Below, piece by piece: positions 7,874 to 15,419 of a stretch of 64,000 nt of DNA. Both the position numbers and the translations under genes were made by a program. The DNA comes from Scrofimicrobium canadense (GTDB lineage Bacteria; Actinomycetota; Actinomycetes; Actinomycetales; Actinomycetaceae). The stretch spans positions 62,001 to 126,000 of the forward strand of contig NZ_VULO01000008.1 of assembly GCF_009696615.1 (NCBI RefSeq), written 5' to 3'. Each line of letters begins with the position of its first letter. The stretch's first letter is position 1. A model generated the notes under the pieces. It saw only the letters and a program-made list of their open reading frames with translations, had not been told where the DNA came from and did not search any database.

Positions 7874-8736
7874 AGCATCTCCACTAATTTGTTAACTGTC
7901 CCGTCAATATCCCCATTGGGAGGGAACATCAATGAGCGCCCAATCACCAAGCCAATCACATTAGGAAGGCTCAGCGCATCATTCCACTGACGGAAAGTGG
8001 TCTCAGGGTCCTCACTTACCGCCCCACCCAAAATCAACGATGGAAGTGTTGTCGATTCCATAACCCGTTCCATTTCAGGAACGCAAGGAAGTTTCAACCA
8101 CGTGTTGCGCGAAGTCGTACCCAATCCAGAAGCGATAGCTATCGAGTGGATCACCGCATCAGGACTCAAATCGTTGACGATTTTTCCATCGCTCCACCGG
8201 GAGATAAACGGCTCAACCATCGCATTCAACCCATACGACGACAGATCATCTATGGATTCAGCGCAGGCTTCAAGAGTGGCAACAGTCCCGGCATCCTCAT
8301 AGTTGATTCGGGTGAGCATTTTCCCGCCGTCAAGGTGGGAAGCATCAATCCCCTTGGCTGTGTAGCCAGTAAAACGATCATCCATCTCGAACGATGAACC
8401 GAGCAGGCCACCTCGGTTCATCGATCCCCACACCAACTTGTTATCCAAAGCTCCCATAAGGGCCAGATCTTCAACCATATCTGCAGTACCCAAAAAGCCA
8501 GATACTGATGAATGCGAGAGAATCTGCGCGCAACGTTCCAAAACCTCTTCGCGCGAAGCCATCGCCATCGGATCATTTCCTGCTCCTAGGGCACTGCGCG
8601 CCGGATGGTCACACGCTAGAACGAGAATCTTCTCTCCTTGAATTGGCATCGAGCGACGAGCCCGACGACGAAGAGCCGCAGGTATGGCATCTGGATCGTA
8701 AGCACGGGTGGCCACGATTTCACTGAGAATACTCAT
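7870..8736 (-). CDS. Cgl0159-family (beta/alpha)8 aldolase of inositol catabolism
   Basis: A 288-residue TIM-barrel protein of the Cgl0159 type (DeoC/LacD-like class I aldolase superfamily). Visible segments are KILVLACDHPARSALG, SVSGFLGTADMVEDL, GSMNRGGLLGSSFEMDDRFTGY and NTWLKLPCVPEMERV, with a lysine in WLKLP that could form the Schiff base. No class II IolJ aldolase is present in the window, and this gene sits between iolC and iolB. It is therefore the best candidate to split 2-deoxy-5-keto-gluconate 6-phosphate into DHAP and malonate semialdehyde; that assignment is inference. I chose the ATG at 8736 with GGAAG upstream. It starts five bases after the iolC stop and overlaps iolB by four. 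Confidence 0.8.
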   Translation of the reverse strand: MSILSEIVATRAYDPDAIPAALRRRARRSMPIQGEKILVLACDHPARSALGAGNDPMAMASREEVLERCAQILSHSSVSGFLGTADMVEDLALMGALDNKLVWGSMNRGGLLGSSFEMDDRFTGYTAKGIDASHLDGGKMLTRINYEDAGTVATLEACAESIDDLSSYGLNAMVEPFISRWSDGKIVNDLSPDAVIHSIAIASGLGTTSRNTWLKLPCVPEMERVMESTTLPSLILGGAVSEDPETTFRQWNDALSLPNVIGLVIGRSLMFPPNGDIDGTVNKLVEML

Positions 8737-8740
8737 TCTT

Positions 8741-9766
8741 CTACTTCCGTTTCTCAACAATGGGCGCTGATGCCGGATTTTGACTGATCATTTCTTGTAC
8801 TTCAGACTCAGTTGGCATCGCAGTCGAACACTCAAGCCGAGACGCTACGATCGCCCCCGCTGTCGAGGCGAACTGAACAGCTTCGGCCACGTCCCATCCA
8901 CTTAGCAGGGCATGACAGAAAGCACCACCAAAAGCATCTCCTGCGCCTAATCCGTTCATCACCTCGACGGGGGTGACAGGAACAACAATGCGTTCATCAG
9001 CTGTTTTTGCTAGCGTGCCCAGAGGCCCTTGTTTGACTACCGCTATCTCTACACCTCTATCTAGCAGGGCATCTGCAGCGCGGTCCGGTTCGGTCTCCCC
9101 AACAGCAATTTCACATTCTTCGCGATTGCCTATCGCCACATTCGCGTAGGTCAATGCGGCCTGCACCTGTGATCTTGCATTGACTGGAGAATCCCAGAAC
9201 ATGTCTCGATAATCCAGGTCAATGATGGTCCAGTGTCCAGAGGAGCTACTGGCAGCCCCCCGATGTTGAAGCGCCGCAAAATGCGCACTGCGCGTTGGCT
9301 CTACCGACAAACCCGTCGCCGAAAGCCAGAGAATTCGTGACTTCGCTACGGATTCCAGGGGAATGTCTCTTACTCCCAATTCAAGGTCAGGTGCTGAAGG
9401 TGATCGATAAAAGTACAAGGGAAAATCGTCGGGCGGAAATATTTCACAGAATGTGACAGGAGTATGGAAGTTTTCGTTCGTCACGACAAAAGCAGACGAT
9501 ACTCCCAAACGTTCCATTTCTTGGCAAATATAACGACCAAAAGGATCATCTCCGACACCAGTGATTGTTGCAGAACTATTTCCATACCGCGCAACGGCAA
9601 CTGCCACGTTGGTAGGTGAGCCTCCCAAGAATTTTCCAAATGATGTGACTTCTTCAAGCCCCTTACCGATTTGAAGTGGATATACATCCACCCCACAGCG
9701 ACCTATAGAGAGCACGTCGAAGATTGGTTCTACTTCCTGAATAGATGACATATCGGTCATAGCCAC
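8741..9766 (-). CDS. iolC: 5-dehydro-2-deoxygluconokinase
   Basis: A 341-residue PfkB/ribokinase-family kinase that phosphorylates 2-deoxy-5-keto-D-gluconate at C6. Visible are the N-terminal IGRCGVDVYPLQIG and FGKFLGGSPTNVAVAVARYG, and the C-terminal PfkB signature NGLGAGDAFGGAFCHALL with the catalytic aspartate in GAGDAF. GVDVYP is characteristic of IolC. I chose the GTG at 9766 because GAGGTG lies eight bases upstream; an ATG at 9760 is the alternative. It is the first gene of the four-gene operon, behind a leader with two adjacent hairpins (9848-9883) and the operator at 9906. Confidence 0.94.
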   Translation of the reverse strand: MAMTDMSSIQEVEPIFDVLSIGRCGVDVYPLQIGKGLEEVTSFGKFLGGSPTNVAVAVARYGNSSATITGVGDDPFGRYICQEMERLGVSSAFVVTNENFHTPVTFCEIFPPDDFPLYFYRSPSAPDLELGVRDIPLESVAKSRILWLSATGLSVEPTRSAHFAALQHRGAASSSSGHWTIIDLDYRDMFWDSPVNARSQVQAALTYANVAIGNREECEIAVGETEPDRAADALLDRGVEIAVVKQGPLGTLAKTADERIVVPVTPVEVMNGLGAGDAFGGAFCHALLSGWDVAEAVQFASTAGAIVASRLECSTAMPTESEVQEMISQNPASAPIVEKRK

Positions 9767-9847
9767 AAGTAAACACCTCATTGTCTCGCGCCAACACCGC
9801 GTCATCGCCCGGCAAAACCGCCACGCCTCTATGACACGCTTAGCGTC

Positions 9848-9883
9848 GCCCGAAGTTCGGGCTGTTGCACTAATGATGCAACA
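9848..9883 (-). promoter_or_regulatory. Two adjacent perfect hairpins in the iolC leader
   Basis: GCCCGAA/TTCGGGC with one central base (9848-9862) is directly followed by TGTTGCA/TGCAACA with a seven-base centre (9863-9883). They lie between the operator and the iolC start, so they are probably transcribed. They could be leader hairpins or operators for a second regulator. Confidence 0.45.
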
Positions 9884-9897
9884 CTGAGAGACCTACA

Positions 9898-9973
9898 GTC
9901 AAGTCTTTGTACTTACAAATATGTCGTCAGATTCCTCCTTTGGGACCTAACATCAAAATTTGCTGTGCTAACG
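9898..9973. promoter_or_regulatory. IolR-like operator region between iolC and gntR
   Basis: TTTGTACTTACAAA at 9906-9919 fits the TTTGTnnnnACAAA pattern exactly. Its left flank makes GTCAAGTCTTTGT (9898-9910) identical to one arm of the operator at 10848. Two further matches to the KGWCHTRACA core follow: GGACCTAACA at 9943-9952 (all ten positions) and TGTGCTAACG at 9964-9973 (eight of ten), 21 bases apart. The region separates the divergent iolC operon and the regulator gene, so it may control both. Confidence 0.65.
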
Positions 9974-10040
9974 TAATGCCATAGTTGGCCTGACTTTCGT
10001 ACAGTGCTGTGGGAACAATATCACCAGGAGATACATAGCA

Positions 10041-10835
10041 ATGCCTGAGAAAAAGACGAAATCTGAAGTCGCGAATACTTCAGACGTGAACACTGACATT
10101 CCATTCCGATTGGAAATCGAAGTTGATAGGTCTTCCTCCACTCCTTTGCATTATCAAATTTCGGGGCCGCTAGAAGCACAAATCCTCTCGGGCTCCCTAT
10201 CTGCTGGAACACTCATCGAGGATGAGGTTTCTATGGCACGGCGTCTCAACGTGTCCCGCCCTACCGCAAGACGCGCGCTTCAAGACTTAGTCGGAAAAGG
10301 ACTTTTGTCGCGACGTAGGGGAGCCGGAACCCGAGTAACTCCGACACATGTACATCGCCCAATTGGGCTCACATCTCTAGAAGATGACCTCACAAAAGCT
10401 GGGTTTGAAACAAAGACAGATGTCCTCAGCTACGAGGTGCTTTTGGCGGGAGAAAAAGAACAGCAACTACTCCACTGTGAGCGAGGTGTCGAAGTCGTCC
10501 GCGTCAAACGGCTTCGCTGGAGTGACGGAGAGCCTCTCGCAATTCTGGTAAACCTCTTGCCCGCGGCCATCGCACCTACTCTGAGCGATCTTTCCCGCGC
10601 CGGACTATATGCTTGTTTGCGATCCAACGGAGTAACACTTGCCACTGCCCAGCAGGCTGTCACTGCACTGGCGGCGTCATCGGAGCAGGCACAACTGCTG
10701 AAAGTGTCAAAAGGGGACCCCCTCCTCACACTCAGTAGAACTGTCTACGATCATTCGGGAGCAGTCGTCGAGTATGGAGACCACGTCTACAACGCAGCCC
10801 GCTACACACTGAGTTTCGCCTCAGCTGCCGAGTAA
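10041..10835 (+). CDS. iolR: GntR-family regulator with UTRA domain, likely inositol repressor
   Basis: A 264-residue HutC-type GntR regulator. Residues about 35-110 form the winged helix (LHYQISGPLEAQILSG, then MARRLNVSRPTARRALQDLVGKGLLSRRRGAGT). The rest is a UTRA effector-binding domain ending VVEYGDHVYNAARYTL. AGGAG stands ten bases before the ATG. It lies between the divergent iolC operon and the transaldolase-iolG unit, with operator-like repeats on both sides of it. It most likely represses the regulon and its own gene and is released by an inositol intermediate; this is by analogy with the GntR-type IolR of Corynebacterium. The symbol rests on context, since the family alone does not fix the ligand. 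Confidence 0.82.
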   Translation: MPEKKTKSEVANTSDVNTDIPFRLEIEVDRSSSTPLHYQISGPLEAQILSGSLSAGTLIEDEVSMARRLNVSRPTARRALQDLVGKGLLSRRRGAGTRVTPTHVHRPIGLTSLEDDLTKAGFETKTDVLSYEVLLAGEKEQQLLHCERGVEVVRVKRLRWSDGEPLAILVNLLPAAIAPTLSDLSRAGLYACLRSNGVTLATAQQAVTALAASSEQAQLLKVSKGDPLLTLSRTVYDHSGAVVEYGDHVYNAARYTLSFASAAE

Positions 10836-10847
10836 CATATCCCCAAA

Positions 10848-10877
10848 GTCAAGTCTTTGTCCGAACAAAGACTTGAC
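10848..10877 (+). promoter_or_regulatory. Perfect 30-base IolR-like operator before the transaldolase gene
   Basis: GTCAAGTCTTTGT, the centre CCGA, then ACAAAGACTTGAC: a perfect inverted repeat with 13-base arms and the TTTGTnnnnACAAA core at its middle. It starts 12 bases after the stop of the GntR gene. A -35-like TTGACA (10873-10878) is built into the right arm, so bound repressor would block the promoter. Confidence 0.85.
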
Positions 10878-10976
10878 AAAGCTGCTCTATTGTCATTGAA
10901 TACTGTGTGTAAGGCAAAGGCACACACCGAAGTGCCGATCACTGCGAAACTGCAGCTTCCTGACGATGGAGATTCA

Positions 10977-12056
10977 ATGACGATCAAACAGACACCCGGT
11001 CCGCTCCTTGAGGCGACAAAAGAGTTCCCCACTGTTCTGTGGAATGACTCGTCAGACCTCGATGAGCTACGCCAGTCCATTTCTTTTGGAGGCGTTGGGG
11101 CTACGTGCAACCCCGTGATTGCATATACGACGATTTCTAAGCATCCGGAAATCTGGAATGAACGTATCCTCAAGATCGCTCAAGAGAACCCCACATGGAC
11201 AGAATCAGAAATCGGTTGGAAAGCCGTACGGGAAATGTCGATCGAAGCAGCGGCACTGTTAGAACCGGCTTTTGATCACTATAACGGACGTAACGGAAGG
11301 CTTTCAGTTCAAACTGATCCTCGCCTATATCGCAATGCAAAAGCCTTAGCAGACCAAGCCGTAGAGTTCGACAGTCTGGCACGCAATATCATCGTAAAGA
11401 TTCCTGCAACTGCTACCGGGCTAGAAGCGATTGAGGATGCAACATTCCGCGGTGTATCCATCAACGTCACCGTGTCATTTTCCGTACCGCAAGCGGTAGC
11501 TGCCGCGGAAGCAATCGAAAGAGGCCTCTCACGCCGAGCAGATGCAGGATACGACATCTCACAAATGGCCCCTGTCGTCACAATCATGGTGGGACGCCTG
11601 GATGATTGGTTGAAACACGTCGTCGCGCGCGACGGCATCTACATTGACCCTGCGTGCCTCGATTGGGCGGGGGTTGCGGCGTTCAAGAAAGCCTATGAAA
11701 TCTTCCAGGAACGAGGCTTCCGGTCTCGTCTTCTATCAGCTGCATTCCGCAATGTTCTGCAGTGGAGCGAATTCCAAGGTGGTGACGTTGTGGTTTCTCC
11801 TCCATTCAAGTGGCAGGAAATCATCAATAATTCGGATTACACACCTGTTGAAAGAATGAGCGTGCCGGTTGATCCGTACTACGTTGAGCAGCTCCGTCGT
11901 ATCCCCGATTTCAATAGGGCCTATGACGAAGACGGAATGAAGCCGGAGGAGTTTTTGACCTTCGGAGCCACAGTTCGTACGCTACGCCAGTTCTTAGGCG
12001 CTGATGAACAGCTAGATCAACTAGTACGCGATCTTATCACTCCGGCAGCAAAGTAA
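10977..12056 (+). CDS. Transaldolase-family protein in the inositol regulon
   Basis: A 359-residue class I aldolase of the transaldolase family, close to normal length. Visible are GVGATCNPVIAYTTI near residue 39, the probable Schiff-base lysine K141 in NIIVKIPATATGLEA, SINVTVSFSVPQA and VVTIMVGRLDDWL. I chose the ATG at 10977 because GGAG lies five bases upstream; the open frame upstream overlaps the operator and is unlikely to be translated. It is followed by iolG ten bases later and preceded by the strongest operator of the regulon. Transaldolase has no step in the standard inositol route, so its substrate here is unknown. A deoxy-ketose phosphate or a bypass is possible. Confidence 0.87.
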   Translation: MTIKQTPGPLLEATKEFPTVLWNDSSDLDELRQSISFGGVGATCNPVIAYTTISKHPEIWNERILKIAQENPTWTESEIGWKAVREMSIEAAALLEPAFDHYNGRNGRLSVQTDPRLYRNAKALADQAVEFDSLARNIIVKIPATATGLEAIEDATFRGVSINVTVSFSVPQAVAAAEAIERGLSRRADAGYDISQMAPVVTIMVGRLDDWLKHVVARDGIYIDPACLDWAGVAAFKKAYEIFQERGFRSRLLSAAFRNVLQWSEFQGGDVVVSPPFKWQEIINNSDYTPVERMSVPVDPYYVEQLRRIPDFNRAYDEDGMKPEEFLTFGATVRTLRQFLGADEQLDQLVRDLITPAAK

Positions 12057-12065
12057 AGGGAAACC

Positions 12066-13049
12066 ATGAAACTCGGAATTATCGGTGCAGGAAGAATCGG
12101 CCAAGTTCATGCACGCAGTGTGTGGCAGAATCCCGACACCACTCTGGTCGCAGTTTCTGACCCCCATATCGAAGCCGCACAATCTGTCACCGCTCGTTAT
12201 GGTGGAACGGCGGTTGCAACTGCTGAAGAGGTCATCAATAACCCTGAAGTTGAGGCTATCGTCATATGTTCGCCCACGCCTTTTCACGCTGAGCAGATCT
12301 TGGCAGCAGCGAAGGCAAACAAACCGGCACTGTGCGAAAAGCCCATTGCGATGGATAGCGCAACTGTTGAGCAACTCTACCGCGAACTCGAGGGACTCAA
12401 CCCACGAGTCATGATGGGCTTCAACAGGCGTTTTGATCCCTCTTTTGCCGCTGCTAAGCAAGCAAGCGATGCGGGCAAACTGGGCAAGGTTGAGCAGGTC
12501 ACTATTATTTCGCGTGATCCTGCTGCTCCTCCGAAGGAGTACATTGCTGTTTCAGGTGGAATCTTCAAAGACATGACAATTCATGACTTTGATATGGCGC
12601 GATTCCTCATTGGAGATATTGCTTCTGTGAGTGCTGTAGGACAGAACCTGGACCCAGACTTGGCAGACACCGGAGACTTTGACGGTGCTGTTATCACCAT
12701 GGTGAACACTGAAGGAGCTTCCGCGACAGTGGTGAACTCCAGGCATTGCGCAACTGGCTATGATCAACGTCTTGAAATCTTTGGGACCCAAGGATCAGTA
12801 TTTTGTGAAAATGTACTGCCCACAACCGCCCACATTTCGACTGCGAACCATTCACGAGCTCAAGATACCTACCTGGATTTCTTCCTCGATCGCTATGCCC
12901 AAGCATATGCCCTAGAATTAGCTGCTTTCGTTTCTGCAGCAAGGGGAGAACGTGATTTCTCGCCATCAATTGCTGATGGAGCGGCAGCCCTGCGTATCGC
13001 AGAAGCTGCTGAAACTTCAGCCCGTGAGCTGCGCACGGTGACACTCTAG
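12066..13049 (+). CDS. iolG: Inositol 2-dehydrogenase
   Basis: A 327-residue Gfo/Idh/MocA oxidoreductase that oxidises myo-inositol with NAD+ to 2-keto-myo-inositol (scyllo-inosose). Visible are the Rossmann motif GIIGAGRIGQVHA at the start, the catalytic K92 in LCEKPIAM, GFNRRFDPSF, and D169/H173 in GGIFKDMTIHDFDMARFLIG; the last stretch is diagnostic for IolG-type enzymes. It is ten bases downstream of the transaldolase gene with a ribosome site AAGGG in the gap, and is followed by the terminator at 13075-13107. Confidence 0.93.
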   Translation: MKLGIIGAGRIGQVHARSVWQNPDTTLVAVSDPHIEAAQSVTARYGGTAVATAEEVINNPEVEAIVICSPTPFHAEQILAAAKANKPALCEKPIAMDSATVEQLYRELEGLNPRVMMGFNRRFDPSFAAAKQASDAGKLGKVEQVTIISRDPAAPPKEYIAVSGGIFKDMTIHDFDMARFLIGDIASVSAVGQNLDPDLADTGDFDGAVITMVNTEGASATVVNSRHCATGYDQRLEIFGTQGSVFCENVLPTTAHISTANHSRAQDTYLDFFLDRYAQAYALELAAFVSAARGERDFSPSIADGAAALRIAEAAETSARELRTVTL

Positions 13050-13074
13050 TATCACTTAGTTTTATTCACTGCCA

Positions 13075-13107
13075 GTGGGGGCGTCTTTCGAGACGTCCCC
13101 ACTTTTT
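13075..13107 (+). terminator. Terminator after iolG
   Basis: A 12-base stem GTGGGGGCGTCT with AGACGTCCCCAC (one G-T pair), loop TTCG, followed by five T. Confidence 0.92.
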
Positions 13108-13141
13108 CATGCTGTCAATCACGTTTTTCACACTCGCCTTG

Positions 13142-13155
13142 AATGTAAGGACAAA
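13142..13155 (+). promoter_or_regulatory. Weak IolR-like site before the small membrane protein
   Basis: AATGTAAGGACAAA matches the regulon pattern in eight of ten positions; read on the other strand it fits the KGWCHTRACA core in nine of ten. It lies just upstream of the structured leader at 13173-13274. Confidence 0.45.
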
Positions 13156-13172
13156 TAGTGTGATGATAAAGG

Positions 13173-13274
13173 CGTCTTGGAAAAACCCCAGGACGGTGAG
13201 TTGTCTACTCACCTCACACAGCCGTGCGGGGCAGCACGGCAAGTGCTTTTCCGCAGGGCACCGCTGCAAGCGGT
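13173..13274 (+). ncRNA. Structured 5' leader with four tandem hairpins
   Basis: Four stems follow one another: CGTCTTGG/CCAGGACG (13173-13195, one wobble pair), GGTGAGT/ACTCACC (13195-13213), GCCGTGC/GCACGGC (13221-13240) and ACCGCT/AGCGGT (13260-13274, three-base loop). The last ends only a few bases before the ribosome site GGAAAGGA at 13278-13285. None is followed by a T run. Such density suggests a cis-acting RNA such as a riboswitch or protein-binding leader. It does not match any riboswitch class I know by heart. Confidence 0.5.
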
Positions 13275-13294
13275 ACAGGAAAGGAAAAGATACT

Positions 13295-13519
13295 ATGTCA
13301 ACTGATCAAATCCACTTGAGTGGTGTTGTCCAGCGTCAGGAAACCGCTATTCCTACAAGCTCACTACTACTGTTAGCGATTGTCATTGTTGGAGTCGTTG
13401 CTATGGGAGTGGCTGTCCTCGGCGTCGTCACTGGCGCATTCTGGGTCACCATTTTGGCTGGCCTTACTAGTGCTCTCGTCACTGCTACCCTAGTGTTCCG
13501 CGCTCAACTTGGAGAATAG
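13295..13519 (+). CDS. Small membrane protein of unknown function (74 residues)
   Basis: The ATG at 13295 has a strong GGAAAGGA ribosome site about nine bases upstream. The product has a polar N-terminus (residues 1-20), then two membrane segments: about 23-47 (rich in V, G and L) and about 49-68, with FRAQLGE as a short tail. I recognise no family. It lies between terminators at 13075-13107 and 13560-13589, so it is a separate unit with its own leader and a weak inositol-type site upstream. Its place beside iolG and opposite the iolT operon suggests a membrane role in inositol use, perhaps as a small transporter partner; that is a guess. Confidence 0.75.
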   Translation: MSTDQIHLSGVVQRQETAIPTSSLLLLAIVIVGVVAMGVAVLGVVTGAFWVTILAGLTSALVTATLVFRAQLGE

Positions 13520-13559
13520 TCGGCGGATACTGGGATAGCCCCAGATAGCACAACACTAG

Positions 13560-13589
13560 GGTCGTGACAGCGAAGTCACGACCTTTTTT
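13560..13589 (+). terminator. Terminator of the small membrane protein gene
   Basis: A perfect nine-base stem GGTCGTGAC/GTCACGACC with loop AGCGAA, followed by six T. Confidence 0.95.
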
Positions 13590-13711
13590 GCTGCTCTCTC
13601 CCCTTCCTCCACTCCCTCACCCATCACGGTGTCATAATTCCCATGGCAGTTTGATATTTGTCGCCGGGACACTGTTTTATTCGGGTGGATACAATCTTCT
13701 GGATGCCCAAA

Positions 13712-13741
13712 GGAGCCGACCCCCCTGTGGGTGCCGGCTCC
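13712..13741 (-). terminator. Terminator of the iolE-iolT operon
   Basis: A stem GGAGCCG/CGGCTCC (13712-13718 with 13735-13741) with further pairing inside. On the minus strand it is followed by TTTGGG, a short T run. It lies 14 bases after the transporter stop. Confidence 0.7.
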
Positions 13742-13755
13742 ATCCGTAGGTCACT

Positions 13756-15363
13756 CTAGGAATACTTTTCCTGCAAGGTCTCTTCGATTTCCTCTAACGT
13801 CGAGGTCTTCGTTTCTGGGACAAACTTGATGTAAAAAATCAACGCGAACACATTGATGATTCCAAAGATCCCATACGTCCAGGCTGCACCCAAACCTTTG
13901 ATCATGACGGGGAACGCGAACGTGACAATCGCGTTCATTATCCACAAGCCGCCAACTGCAACGCCCTGGGCGACTCCGCGAATCTTTGAAGGAAATATTT
14001 CAGATACAAGTATCCAGGCGACTGTCCCGGATTGCTTCACGAAAACGAAAATTGCAACAAGAATAAGTACCAACCACGGAACGAATTGTGGAACTGAACC
14101 TAGAATGTTTCCGTCCCCATCCATGTGCGGGCTAATACCGAAATGGAACACCAAGGCTAGAGCGAAGAGGGATATGACAACACCGAGTTCTTGGTAAATC
14201 CCGACGTGCCGACGCATAAACTTTGCAACCAATATCAGTCCTATGCCGGCTCCAATAACAGATGCGATTCCTGTAATCACATTGAGCATGATGGAGTCCG
14301 CTGACGAGAATCCGGCCGAATGAAGAATTTTTGGCAGATAATACATAGCGGTGTTGATGCCAGTCAACTGATCGAAAAATCCCAAGAAGATACCGATGAT
14401 CAGGATCTTTCTGGTCCACTTAGTCTTTATGGTTTGCGTCAAGTTCCATTTTTCTTGCCTAGCCTCCATTTCGTTGACTTCAACGATTTGGGTTATTTCT
14501 TCAACGACGTCATCTTTGCTCTCATCACGTACGCGTTTTAGCGCACCTATTGCCTCGAAGTATCGCTGTTTCATTCCATACCAGCGAGCAGTCTCCGGCA
14601 TCATTCGCATGCCTATCCACAATGCAACCGCGGGAATAGTGGCAAGAACCAGCATGTAGCGCCAAGCAACGCCGTTTCCATCTTGGACAATAACTCCAGA
14701 AATTGACTGGACCGCATCCCAGGCAACCCATTGCCCTTCAGAGTAGGTACCACTTGGGTCGCTGGCTATTTGGACCTGTGGCCCGCCGTGTGATGAAGAA
14801 AGCCATGCGTTCATTGAATAGGCTAAAAGCTGCCCGAAAACGATCATAAATTGGTCTATGGCTACTAGCGGGCCACGAATGCGAGCAGGTGCCGTTTCAG
14901 ATAGGTAAATAGGAACAGTCGCAGAAGCCCCGCCAACGGCCCATCCGAGAATAAAGCGGAATGGGTAGAGGACCCACACTGTCGGTGAAATGGTGCAGCC
15001 TATGGTTCCTATCGCAAAAATTACCGCTAGTATCAGGATATTCTTTCTTCGCCCATATCGGTCAGAGATTCGTCCACCAATAACAGCGCCAAATGCCGCC
15101 CCAATTGCCAGTAGGCCGCCTACTAAACCCTCCTCAACGGCAGTCAGGTGGAGCCCATCGGCTTCCATCGGTAAATACATGTACGGCAGTGCACCAGCTA
15201 TTACTCCGGTGTCGTAGCCAAAAAGCAAAGATCCTAGCGTCACGACTACGGCCATAAGACCGATAGAACGCTTCTTTCCTGACGGTGGAGTTTCTTTCAC
15301 CATCTCGGCAATTTCCGACCGAGACGGGTTTGCCTTTTCCCTGGTCAAATTATAATTCGACAT
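13756..15363 (-). CDS. iolT: MFS sugar porter, probable myo-inositol transporter
   Basis: A 535-residue major facilitator protein with 12 predicted membrane segments. Sugar-porter motifs are present: GYDTGVIAGALPY in helix 1, GGRISDRYGRRKN after helix 2, RFILGWAVGGASATVPIYLSETAPARIRG, PETARWYG before the central loop, and the closing VPETKTSTLEEIEE. A loop near residues 185-225 is longer than in plain glucose porters. It is the last gene of an operon of inositol-type enzymes and a LacI regulator, so inositol symport is the likeliest role. The symbol is given by analogy with the inositol porters of Corynebacterium. Confidence 0.85.
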   Translation of the reverse strand: MSNYNLTREKANPSRSEIAEMVKETPPSGKKRSIGLMAVVVTLGSLLFGYDTGVIAGALPYMYLPMEADGLHLTAVEEGLVGGLLAIGAAFGAVIGGRISDRYGRRKNILILAVIFAIGTIGCTISPTVWVLYPFRFILGWAVGGASATVPIYLSETAPARIRGPLVAIDQFMIVFGQLLAYSMNAWLSSSHGGPQVQIASDPSGTYSEGQWVAWDAVQSISGVIVQDGNGVAWRYMLVLATIPAVALWIGMRMMPETARWYGMKQRYFEAIGALKRVRDESKDDVVEEITQIVEVNEMEARQEKWNLTQTIKTKWTRKILIIGIFLGFFDQLTGINTAMYYLPKILHSAGFSSADSIMLNVITGIASVIGAGIGLILVAKFMRRHVGIYQELGVVISLFALALVFHFGISPHMDGDGNILGSVPQFVPWLVLILVAIFVFVKQSGTVAWILVSEIFPSKIRGVAQGVAVGGLWIMNAIVTFAFPVMIKGLGAAWTYGIFGIINVFALIFYIKFVPETKTSTLEEIEETLQEKYS

Positions 15364-15419
15364 TACGTTCTCCTAAAACAGGGGTTACGCCCATCTGAAA
15401 GAGACCAGCACGTCAGTGG

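Noticed and set aside
10857-10976. N-terminal extension of the transaldolase gene
   Set aside because: It would start inside the operator and before the likely promoter start; the ATG at 10977 has a proper ribosome site and matches the family start.
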